NCBI RefSeq assembly: GCF_034702125.1
Contig: NC_085867.1
Coordinates: forward strand, 39,873,983-39,937,982
DNA length: 64,000 bases
Reading direction: 5' to 3'
Origin: Engraulis encrasicolus
Lineage: Eukaryota; Chordata; Actinopteri; Clupeiformes; Engraulidae
Shown: positions 41,372-64,000 of the stretch, piece after piece
Numbering within the stretch: the stretch's first letter is position 1
Layout of the letters: every line of letters starts with the position of its first letter
Program-made: the position numbers and the translations under genes
Notes under the pieces: model-generated
Seen by the model: only the letters and a program-made list of their open reading frames with translations
Database searches by the model: none
What the model was told of the DNA's origin: nothing

Positions 41372-44300
41372 CTAAGAAATAAACAAAGAGAGGAAAGGCT
41401 GTTAGGTCTGACGTGACAACCAAGACAAGGTGTGCATTCCAATATGCAACCTTGCATCCTCCACTTGTGCTTGTGGCCTCGAACCAGGAAGTAATATGTC
41501 ATGATGACATCACTGACACCAGCGTTATATTTCAATATCTCGCAAAAGCTCAATTGTAAAGTCATTTTCTTATTTGCAAACTGAATGGTGAATGAAGAAT
41601 AGTCCCCCAAAAATTGCTTTGGCTAGGCTGACAGCTGGGAAACTTATTTGTTTTCTCCACAGAGGAGGGGCCAGGAGGCGGGCCGATGCCACAAGCTCAA
41701 GTGGAGGACGCAAGGTTGCACATTGGAACGCACCCAAGGTGCCACCCAAGCCAAGCCTGCTTGATGCCAAGTCCCCCCCGCCAGCACTGTCTAACAGTAC
41801 ATACACAGTATAGGTCTGCTTCCAGCTTAGCAAAGTAAAAACCCTGTGCCATGTTTGATGATTCAAGCATTTTCTTAACCACCTGATTCTATTGTGCGTG
41901 CAAAATCAAACAGGTAAAAAGTCAGAGGGAGGAAAAACAGGGCACTGAGGCGGGACTTGCTGTCTGGAGCCAGGATTAACATCGCTGGGCACATAAAGTA
42001 CAGTACAGATTTAAATTACACTTGGAACAATTGCATTGGCCCATACAGACCCGCCCCATTCATACCTGACCCAAGCATTCAATCCTAGAAGGCTCACACA
42101 TTTAAAGCGATATTAAAATCCATATTAGCAAAAACAAAACCATGGTTAAAAATACTTTTGACACGGACAACCCCCAAAAGGCATGAATGAACACCATGAA
42201 TGTGGTCTCGGCTGAGAGCCAGGCTATGCTGTATGAACGCTGCCCTGTGTTTCAAAGCCATCACTAAACTCTGGGTAAGCTTACATTGACACTCGTTCCC
42301 CATTTACACCTCTGTTATTGTTTGTCTAATGCTATGGAAGGAGGGGATGCACAACAGCAGCAGCAGCAGCAGTGTCAGTGCGGTGCATGTCTTGGGACGC
42401 GCTGTCCTGACGCTGTAGCCGTAGCGTAGAGCAGAGCCTCAAGGGAACATGCTGCTGATGACTCAAAGGATATTTGAACCCCACTGTTCTGTGCTGCTCG
42501 GCTCTAGCTATTGCAGCAGCAGAGCTGAAAAGCCCTGGCAGCAGAGCCCAGCAGAGCAGGCTGGAAGGATGGGATAGGGGAGAAAGTGGGACAGTGAGTG
42601 CATGTGGAAAAACTTGCAGGATGGCAATAAGTTGCTGGATGACGTCATTGAAAACCCCATCATTTTAGCTTGTTATTAAGATGACAAGCGAGGGAGCAAC
42701 TTTAAAATGGAGAGCAAATATAAAAACGTTATACTTAAAGATACACAGAGCCATTCAGCAGTGGTTATATCCATTTGGGGGCCATAGGCCAAATATAGAC
42801 TTATAGAATTATCTTTTTTTTCTGGTATTTACCATGATGGTGGGACTGCCTTTTACGTCCCCCTACAGAGGGCAGATTTGGTGGGGCCCTAGGCGATTGA
42901 CTAGCCTGCCTGAGTATAACCGGCTCTGGACCCATTCTACATACCACCTCTCTGGTTGGACAAAGTACCAAAAAAAAAAAAAAAAAAACATTGGGGAAAA
43001 AAAATACAGGGCCTTGGTCGGCTCTCTCTTGACTGGCCGCGAAGTGGCACTATTTGTGGAATTTCATTTATTCCAGCACATGGGTCAACTTTGCTGGGCA
43101 AAACACAAATACACTGTGACCACAAACCAAAGCCATTTCAATTTCCCCCTTCTGTCCCTCTCCTCCTGGTCTACTAAATTAAATGCAATGTCCAAGCTGA
43201 AGGAATGAGACGTCTTTGAGTGTGTTGTGTATAGAAGGCTAAAGTAATGTAGGGGATACAAAAGCAACCTTGTGGGGGAAAAACAACTCAGGAAGCAGGA
43301 CTCTCGCCATCTGCAGTATACACACTCAAAATGAATCCAAGCGCCCCATACAAGAACAAAATGACGCAGAACAACAACCAGACACATGGTTTATCATGGC
43401 CATAACAACCCAATTGGTTGTTCAATTTCCAGGCCGAATACCAACATCTGATCTCTCTCATATCAGACTTAGCAGTAAGATTCTGGAAGAGTGACAGCTC
43501 TTGTCCATTCTGTTATTTTGCTCCCTTTCTTAATTCCTTCCCGAAACACGCTCAGCCACTCCAAGCACATCACTGAAAAGGTCGGCACAGAAAGCCTGTA
43601 ACCAAGGTGAGCCCTCATTTTCCCCAAAGAGTGACAACAGAAACCTAACAGAGACTTTCTGTGAGGGGCTTTGTCCAGGCAGAGAAAGAAAATCGACTAA
43701 ATGGAGAGCAAGGTGGATGACGTGCATTGACTGTAGGCCTACATCTATTACTATCACAACCTGGACAGAAATCCAGTCAGCCTTCAACACTTCACATTTT
43801 TGATTGCCTACTGTACATCATGTCAGGCATAGCTCTTGTGTGGATATAAAAAACAACAAAAGAAACAAACAAAACAATTACAAACTCTGTAAGCAAACAA
43901 AGGTAACTTTACCTGCAGTTATGAACTTACTTTTAAGTTCTTTAGGGCATAAAGACTCAATTTTTTGGCCCCCCATTGACAATCTTATCCACAAAAAAAA
44001 CTCAGCTCTGCAGGCCTAGTGTCCTTGAGATGAGAGGTAGGCCTAAAGAAATTTAGATTTTGATGGTCTTAAAGGGTGCACTTACCTTACAGTATTTTAC
44101 ATGCCTTTACTTGGTGATTCAGACTACTGGCCATTTTCCCAAGGAGCTCACTGAAACAAAACCTTTTTGTTCGTGTTGTTCACCTAGTCAGTGGAAAACA
44201 ACATTTTCCAAGTGTCTTAACTGAAATCCACAAAATCCTGCATTCTAAACAGCCATGGAATGCCTCATGTGCTTTGATCAATTAACTAATCTCCCCAGCC

Positions 44301-45269
44301 CCCATGGTGCAAGTCGTGCGACCTGGTCCAGTGTGTTGTTGCTGTAGCCTGTGTGGATTACACGCGTGGGGCCTGCCTGGCACCATAAATACAGCTTATT
44401 CAAAGTCATGTAAAGCACGTCATTAAGTCAAAACTGCCCGTGAAGTAAGTAAATGCACCTTTCACCAACACCTTAACACGTACCTACTTAATGTTAATTT
44501 ATGAATGATTAGCACACTGAACACCATGCTTGACAAACCACACAGGGTATGTTCACCGTTTAATCAAAACAGGATGAGATCATTGTTAAAATTCATGAAT
44601 CAATTGTACCAAACTGGCTTGTTATGAGTAAAACCGTGTATACGAAGCTTAATTGTGGGCAATTGAGAGGAGCTTGCATCCTGTCCCGTGCAGGTGCAGT
44701 GGGGAACTCGCTGCGGCATTTATTTGTAGCCCTTTGTCAGTAGCCATCGACCACCACGAGCAAACTCGTATGAACTCATGTTATCTACTAAAATAATTAG
44801 GCGTAAGAATATAGAAGCTACACATTTGTTACCTGATGTATTCCAATTAGTGTCCCTTCAGAATGGATCACGCATCTGCCCTGGGCACAGGCATCAACAC
44901 AACAATTCTGAAGCTCCCAGCTGACGAAGTTATCCGAGCAAGGCATGCTCAAAGGCGCACCACCAAGGTGCTCTGCGTAATGACGCAGCGTCAGGTACGC
45001 GTGTGGTCCACTCTGAAACATTCATGACCGTGCAGTTCACACTTCTATGCCCAGTGAAACAAAACTGACTTGTGCACAGCCTACTGAAGTTGTACTGGTG
45101 ATAATTTAGGTTCGTGTCAATAGAACTCCCCACAGATCTGAAGGTCTAAGTAGGCTTAATAAGGCCTTAGTCTTGGGATTTACTAAGAAAACGCATGCCA
45201 TACTGCATAGTTTGTCTAAGAAATGCAAGACTCACTACGACAAAACACATGCTGGTAATGGCCAAACAT
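41372..45269. other. Intergenic region and upstream kank1 sequence
   Basis: Should hold the kank1 promoter and non-coding first exon(s), which I could not place. Seen here: an AT- and A-rich block near 42,970-43,010 (A run of 20 bases at 42,969), a (cag)n run at 42,356-42,372, and no open frame with recognisable similarity. Confidence 0.4.
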
Positions 45270-45275
45270 TTTATT
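45270..45275 (-). terminator. Candidate polyadenylation signal of mob1b
   Basis: AATAAA on the minus strand, 1.5 kb downstream of the mob1b stop. MOB1 genes often have long 3' UTRs, so 45,250-46,787 is probably 3' UTR. No transcript evidence. Confidence 0.4.
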
Positions 45276-46787
45276 AGGCATATTTACAGCATCATTTGTT
45301 TACCAAAGTGTTCCGTACATTTGAAATGCTATCAGTAGCTGCATTCCACAGCTTTTAAACATTATTTACAACCTGCTTGAAAACATACACCTATGACACA
45401 CTCCAGGGAAAATATATACTCTATGTCAGAGGCAAAATTAGGGTTCATACAAAGTTAACACCTAGCCTGGCATGCTTAACAACTGTTGGCACCGTCAGTA
45501 ACACAGCCATGGTCACAGTACCCCGCTGCTCCAGTTCATCACATTCATGGAATGCTTCTTTCCAAAATGGTGTATGTTGACAAAATACTGAATTCATATT
45601 GAATTCATAGAGGAACAAGTTCTATGGTCAAAAACCAAACCAGGAGGTTTCAACACAACACAAATAAAGAGGTGCCACTAAATCAGTTTTGAAACCTTTA
45701 AATGAAAGTTAGTGTGGTATTGTAATCTATTTCTATAGCAGAAACAAAACACAAATGGTTTGATGCAAAAAGGCTTAATTTTCGGAATCACACACCAGCT
45801 CAACCAGTTTCTTCAGTTGAGTCTTTCACATACTGTATGCTTTGCTGAATGCTTCAGCAAGGGGGAAATTCATGTTTAAGCCTAAACCAGAACTGTGTTG
45901 TCATACACCTGACGATCACGCATATTATTCATACAACTCAGTTATCGGTACTCTAAAATAGTGTTCTTATAATTTTAAGTGACCAGCACTCTTACTGTGG
46001 ATCACCTGTTCATAGCTCTGCAGTATACTCAATGCACCTCTTCATGCAAATATGAAATACCAACATCCTTTTCAAATGAAAGCCTGTTCAGATTAATGTA
46101 ATCGTACAATGAATGACACTGTAGCTGGATGATAAAACATATCCATGACACATTCTGTGCAACCTCACCGAACGGGGAAAAAAGAAAGATAATTTTCTTA
46201 TGATTGCATAGGAAACAAGGATATCTTCATCAATTCATCTTTATCCATCCTACTGTCTGGATCACTACATAATTTCAACTTGGCACACCCCAACAGTTAA
46301 AAAAAAACAAAACAAAAAAAAACACTCAAGAGCTGCCAGATAGAGAAGTAGTGAAGTTATTCAACCACTAGGTGGCAGCAATGTAGTACCTTTTCATTAG
46401 AAGACCTACCCAAACTGAAGGGAGACGCCATCTCTATTCCCCATTTGCCTAATCAAGACCCATTGGCCTAATGTCCATTTGACCATATAACTAGACCTGA
46501 ACAAGAAGAGGTGCCTGTATAAGACGTCTCTATAGTTAGCCTGGGTCCCCACTTTTTCTGTTCTTAACAGGATCTTCTGGGCAGGATTATTTCTATGATA
46601 TAGTGACAATACTACTCTCCTCCATTGGTTAAGAAATTATTTTAGCAATGGTGTGCGACTGAGATTTGTAGGTAGTCAAGGCAAGACGGACATCTGTACA
46701 GAGTTAAGGAGAACAGCAGGGAACAGAGGAGAAGTTAGTCGTGTACTGGGGTCACTCTTCTCTCCCCCCCCCGTTCCACCTCTCCGT

Positions 46788-60730
<13,943 letters not shown>

Positions 60731-61023
60731 TTTGCTCAATTTGCTGATGTGCGATGTCTCCGGGGGACCAGCTACTTCTTACCGTCCACAGTACCCGTTT
60801 TTAACGCTGTTGACGGCAAGAAGAAGCTTGACCCAGCCCTTGTAGAAACTGTAGCTCTAACCGGGAGAATCGTGCAGAGCACTTGGTAACCAACTTCGGG
60901 CTTCTCTGGTCAGTCCTCGTCGCCCGGTGTTACGTCATTCATCAACAAGCCCAATCTACTTCCTCCCATTGACATCATCTCCGATTCCGCCTACACGTGC
61001 TGCTGCTGCTGTGCACGGCCACC
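60731..61023. promoter_or_regulatory. Shared upstream region of mob1b and the TTF1-like gene
   Basis: 293 bp separate the divergent start codons of mob1b (60,730, minus) and the TTF1-like gene (61,024, plus). The stretch has more CpG than its surroundings (for example gtcctcgtcgcccggtgttacg near 60,917) and no obvious TATA box, as in bidirectional housekeeping promoters. A cttcttaccgtccac/gacggcaagaag inverted pair lies near 60,773-60,824. Function is inferred from geometry. Confidence 0.6.
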
Positions 61024-62634
61024 ATGGAAGCAGAGAATATGGTTCACAAAAAGTCGCAAAAGAAGAAAAAGAACAAGAAACATCCCGCAGTTAAGTTAAC
61101 AGAATATCAGGCATGTGAGGAAATAACCATCCACCAGAAGAAACAAAAGAAAAAGAAGAAAGTGAAAGTTAGGCCTAATGAAAATGATAGCAGGCCAGCT
61201 GAGGTTCATGGTGATGAGCAAGGAAAAAAGATCAAGAGAAAAAGAAAACATGTGCCATCAGTGGGAGGTGAATTCGAGGACAGTTGTCAGGGAAGAGCGG
61301 TGACGAACAAGAGAAAGAAAAGAAGAATCGAGGAGATGCATAAGATGGAGAATGCTGATGGGAACATAGATACAGAGATGACTCTCACACCAACACAAAT
61401 AAATGGTAAGGCAGTCAACCAGACCTCTGTGAAAAGTAAGTCTGAAAAGCTCAAGAAGCGTGCACAGCCTCGCGTGTCATCCGCTACAGATGCACAGCCC
61501 CACCCCAACAAAGCGGTGAGCAAAAAAATTGCGCCCAACATTGACAAAGGCATTCTGCAGGAGATCAAGGAGTATCTACCATCAAAGAAGCTCACTGATT
61601 TGACTGTGCTGCGGGAAGCCATCATGTACGACCTTCCCCGTTTCAGAGAGTTTAAGGAGCAAGGTATCCCTGTACGAACAAGGAGATTTACTGTAGCTGA
61701 GAACAATCGTCTGAAACAGAATGTGAAAGACTTCCTGGCACTCTCAGGGATAGAGAGTGTGACAAAGCTCTTTCTGCCTAAACGTTTCCCAGATGGGAAG
61801 GAAATCATCAAGATGAAAAGGAAGTTGGGATTCATCTCATGCTTATGTGCAGGTATACCGCGCTCCTGGGATAGCATACTCTGCAAAGCCAGGGATCTCC
61901 TCAACCCGGGGAATTACTTGGGAAGGTTCACAGAAAAGGAGAACAGGGATTTGATAAACCTGCATAAACTGTATGGGCGTAAATGGGGGATCATCTCAGA
62001 GCAGATTGGCCGCAGTCACTCAGCACTGAAGAAACGTTTTGGCATGATATGTGAGGGTCATGGGCCATGGACAGAGGAAGAGTCAAGGAGCTTACTGAGG
62101 AGTGTGCGGCAGCACCTGCTGAAGCTGGCAAAACCTGGTGAGGATGGCAGCATTGGATCTGGGGTCGTCAGGAAAGTGGACTTGTACAAGAGGCTCCCCT
62201 GGGCAGCTGTGAGTCAGCAGGTTCGGACTCGTAGTTGGATCCTTTGCAGGGAGAAATGGATGGGCTACCTAAAAATGAAAATGACAACTGGCGTAGTAAT
62301 CACAAGCAGAAAGAGTCTTGAGAGTGAAATCCAGCTGATCAAAGCGATCAATGAAATGAATGTGGAAGATACAGCAGAAATTGTTTGGGACGAACTCACT
62401 CATCTGTTTGGGAACACAACACCACAATATTTACAGATGAGGTTCTACCGGCTGAAAGTGTCCCATGTACCAGGATGGAACAGAATGACTGACTTCGGTG
62501 AGATCATTGACTACTTGTATGAGAAGACGCTTCCAAATCTGCAGGAGAAGTTGAGGAACTGCAAGGAGGATGAGGAGCCTACAGAGGAGCGTGACTCGTA
62601 CAAACTGTCTGAAATCTTCCCCGACCTTCCTTGA
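61024..62634 (+). CDS. ttf1: Transcription termination factor 1-like (Myb/SANT) protein
   Basis: A single uninterrupted frame of 536 residues. The chosen start has a near-perfect Kozak context (gccaccATGG). The N-terminal 165 residues are lysine-rich (KKSQKKKKNKKH, KIKRKRKH, NKRKKRR), which fits nucleolar targeting. The C-terminal half has the TTF1/Reb1-type Myb array: FTEKENRDLINLHKLYGRKW (about 302-346), GPWTEEESRSLL (about 348-365), LPWAAVSQQV with SWILCREKWMGYL (391-416) and a fourth unit with MRFYRLKVSHVPGW (about 435-485). TTF1 binds rDNA terminator (Sal box) sites, stops RNA polymerase I, blocks replication forks and remodels rDNA chromatin. The mammalian protein is longer (about 890-900 residues) and its gene is split, so this fish copy is short and intronless in its coding part. 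Divergent neighbour of mob1b. Confidence 0.9.
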   Translation: MEAENMVHKKSQKKKKNKKHPAVKLTEYQACEEITIHQKKQKKKKKVKVRPNENDSRPAEVHGDEQGKKIKRKRKHVPSVGGEFEDSCQGRAVTNKRKKRRIEEMHKMENADGNIDTEMTLTPTQINGKAVNQTSVKSKSEKLKKRAQPRVSSATDAQPHPNKAVSKKIAPNIDKGILQEIKEYLPSKKLTDLTVLREAIMYDLPRFREFKEQGIPVRTRRFTVAENNRLKQNVKDFLALSGIESVTKLFLPKRFPDGKEIIKMKRKLGFISCLCAGIPRSWDSILCKARDLLNPGNYLGRFTEKENRDLINLHKLYGRKWGIISEQIGRSHSALKKRFGMICEGHGPWTEEESRSLLRSVRQHLLKLAKPGEDGSIGSGVVRKVDLYKRLPWAAVSQQVRTRSWILCREKWMGYLKMKMTTGVVITSRKSLESEIQLIKAINEMNVEDTAEIVWDELTHLFGNTTPQYLQMRFYRLKVSHVPGWNRMTDFGEIIDYLYEKTLPNLQEKLRNCKEDEEPTEERDSYKLSEIFPDLP

Positions 62635-63817
62635 ACATCATCAATGTCTCCAAGAGGAGAGCCAAAGCCTCAAGAATGGATGGGTTACTGTCTCAGGGTC
62701 TCTAAGACATTTTTGAAGTATTTGTGTTGATACAGTGCCTTAGCTGCTTGAGCCACGGCTGAGGCCAGTGTCTCTTAAAATCTTGAACTCAACATCTCTT
62801 TCAGAGTTTGCCTTACTCTTCCCAAGCCTCTCTTGAGATCATTGTGGACATTAGCCAATGGAAGAGCCTATAGTCCAAGGAGGATGAAGTCCCTTAGCTT
62901 AGAGACAATCACCTCCATCAAAGATCACCTCTAATTTTATATGAGAAATTCCCCATCAGTTTTCTCTCAAAGCGGACAGATGAATGGAGTGCCTCATGGG
63001 ACAATGTTTTGGGCTGAGGTTTCACATACCTTCTGGGAATGCCCTACTTCCAGCTTGAACTATGATATCAAATACTAGTTGAATTTATACTTTCGGTCAC
63101 CTTTTGAAGTACACTGAAGAAAAAAAAGGAGATGCACTGTTGGGGCGTTGAAAAATTGTTCAATATTCAGTGTGTTCAGATCGTTTTTTAGCATTTACCG
63201 TTGGCGCCACATAGAAGACATCACAAACCCATAAAACCTGTTATATGGTCCTAATAGCCGTGTAGAACTGGAGGTGTGTATGAGCCTCATATAGCTGCGC
63301 CCACTGACTTCTAAGTTATACTATAACAAGTCAGTGGCTGCGCCATAGACTTAAATCATGCACAGTGACTTTCCACCATCAAGTTTACCCTCCATCAAGG
63401 AGTACATGTCAAGTATTAGTTCTTGGGTTTCAGTTGTATTAGTTCTTTGGTTTCAGTTGTACTGAATGACAAAAGACGGTATGGTTATCTCCTTTCTATT
63501 TTAGCAATGATGTAAGGCCCAATATCACCGTTCAGAACGAACTCTTCAACTAAATTGACCACGAAAAAGTCAACCTTTACAATATAGTTCTGAAATTGAG
63601 AACAAGAAACCTAATCTGAGAATTTTTCAGTTGTCAATTGTATTTGGCAAGTGAAATTAAAGGGAATTTCCCTCTTCCTAGCGGAATTAAGCTTTTTATT
63701 GTGGTAAAATGTGTTGTCAGAGAAAGGCCCTGGTGTTCAGGGGATGAACTGGTTTTGTAGTTGTCAGGTTTTCCCAGGTCTGGTTTTGCTCTACTGTTTT
63801 GTCATTTCTGAGGGAAA
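62635..63817 (+). other. Probable 3' UTR of the TTF1-like gene
   Basis: About 1.2 kb without another open frame, leading to a consensus AATAAA at 63,818. A short inverted repeat (ccactgactt / aagtcagtgg) lies at about 63,300-63,340. Confidence 0.55.
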
Positions 63818-63823
63818 AATAAA
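63818..63823 (+). terminator. Polyadenylation signal of the TTF1-like gene
   Basis: AATAAA followed about 20-35 bases later by a TG/T-rich stretch (tttctgtggtgg, gtttgtttag), a good cleavage/polyadenylation context. Beyond it, to 64,000, nothing is recognised. Confidence 0.65.
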
Positions 63824-64000
63824 CATGTTTCTAATTTCTGTGGTGGCAGTGAAGTTTGTTTAGTTGCCTCTTTTTCCAGATGAGCCTGTACACATCATAG
63901 CTACATGCATGAGCATCCAAGGGGTCTTTCTAATATCCTGCTCTGCTCACTTGCTGGCCTTGTGATGATGTCGCTGATGACAGAAGTGTTTTTCAATATC

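Noticed and set aside
60997..61023. Earlier start of the TTF1-like frame
   Set aside because: The upstream extension begins at a GTG and encodes a CTG-repeat leucine run; the ATG at 61,024 has a near-perfect Kozak context.

Overview
The window is vertebrate nuclear DNA and almost certainly from a teleost fish. It has split genes with GT/AG introns, long (CA)n, (GA)n and (TG)n microsatellites, Tc1-type DD34E transposons with TA target sites, tRNA-derived SINEs with an AATAAAG-type tail, hAT and TTAA MITEs, and a Ty3/Gypsy element of the Mag type. No bacterial genes, CRISPR array or genuine tRNA/rRNA gene was seen. Splice models were made by eye from reading-frame continuity, consensus splice sites and remembered human orthologues. 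No alignment was run.

Layout. (1) 3,264-16,190, minus strand: five exons of a BRM/SMARCA2-like gene encoding only the AT-hook, bromodomain and a short acidic tail; a possible first exon lies at 19,198-19,353. The ATPase/helicase exons are absent, because the next gene upstream on the same strand is kank1. (2) 16.2-26.7 kb: gene-poor and repeat-rich (microsatellites, a Tc1 copy, a perfect 113-bp-arm palindrome). (3) 26,730-41,319, minus: complete kank1 coding region in 11 exons, 1,378 residues, with KN motif, coiled coil and ankyrin repeats. (4) 41.4-45.3 kb: intergenic. (5) 46,788-60,730, minus: complete mob1b (MOB1A/B) in six exons, 216 residues, with introns packed with mobile DNA: a hAT MITE, a 4.7-kb unit flanked by an 8-bp duplication and holding a Tc1 copy, a SINE, and a 4.86-kb Gypsy element with paired LTRs in intron 1. 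(6) 61,024-62,634, plus: an uninterrupted TTF1-like Myb-domain gene, divergent from mob1b across 293 bp that probably form a shared promoter.

Human 9p24 carries KANK1, then the DMRT genes, then SMARCA2, in the same orientation. Here kank1 is followed in the same orientation by only the 3' end of a smarca2-like gene. My reading is that this is a reduced duplicate (teleost genome duplication) of the KANK1-DMRT-SMARCA2 block, in which the smarca2 copy survives as a bromodomain-only gene. This is an inference and is the most interesting point of the window.

The mobile elements show a readable history: three Tc1 copies of one family (one with an in-frame 36-bp internal inversion, one intact-looking, one broken by a hairpin-rich MITE), a possible composite hAT unit, two long inverted repeats besides the perfect palindrome, and a small tandem duplication that copied the end of a kank1 exon and was later hit by a hAT MITE.
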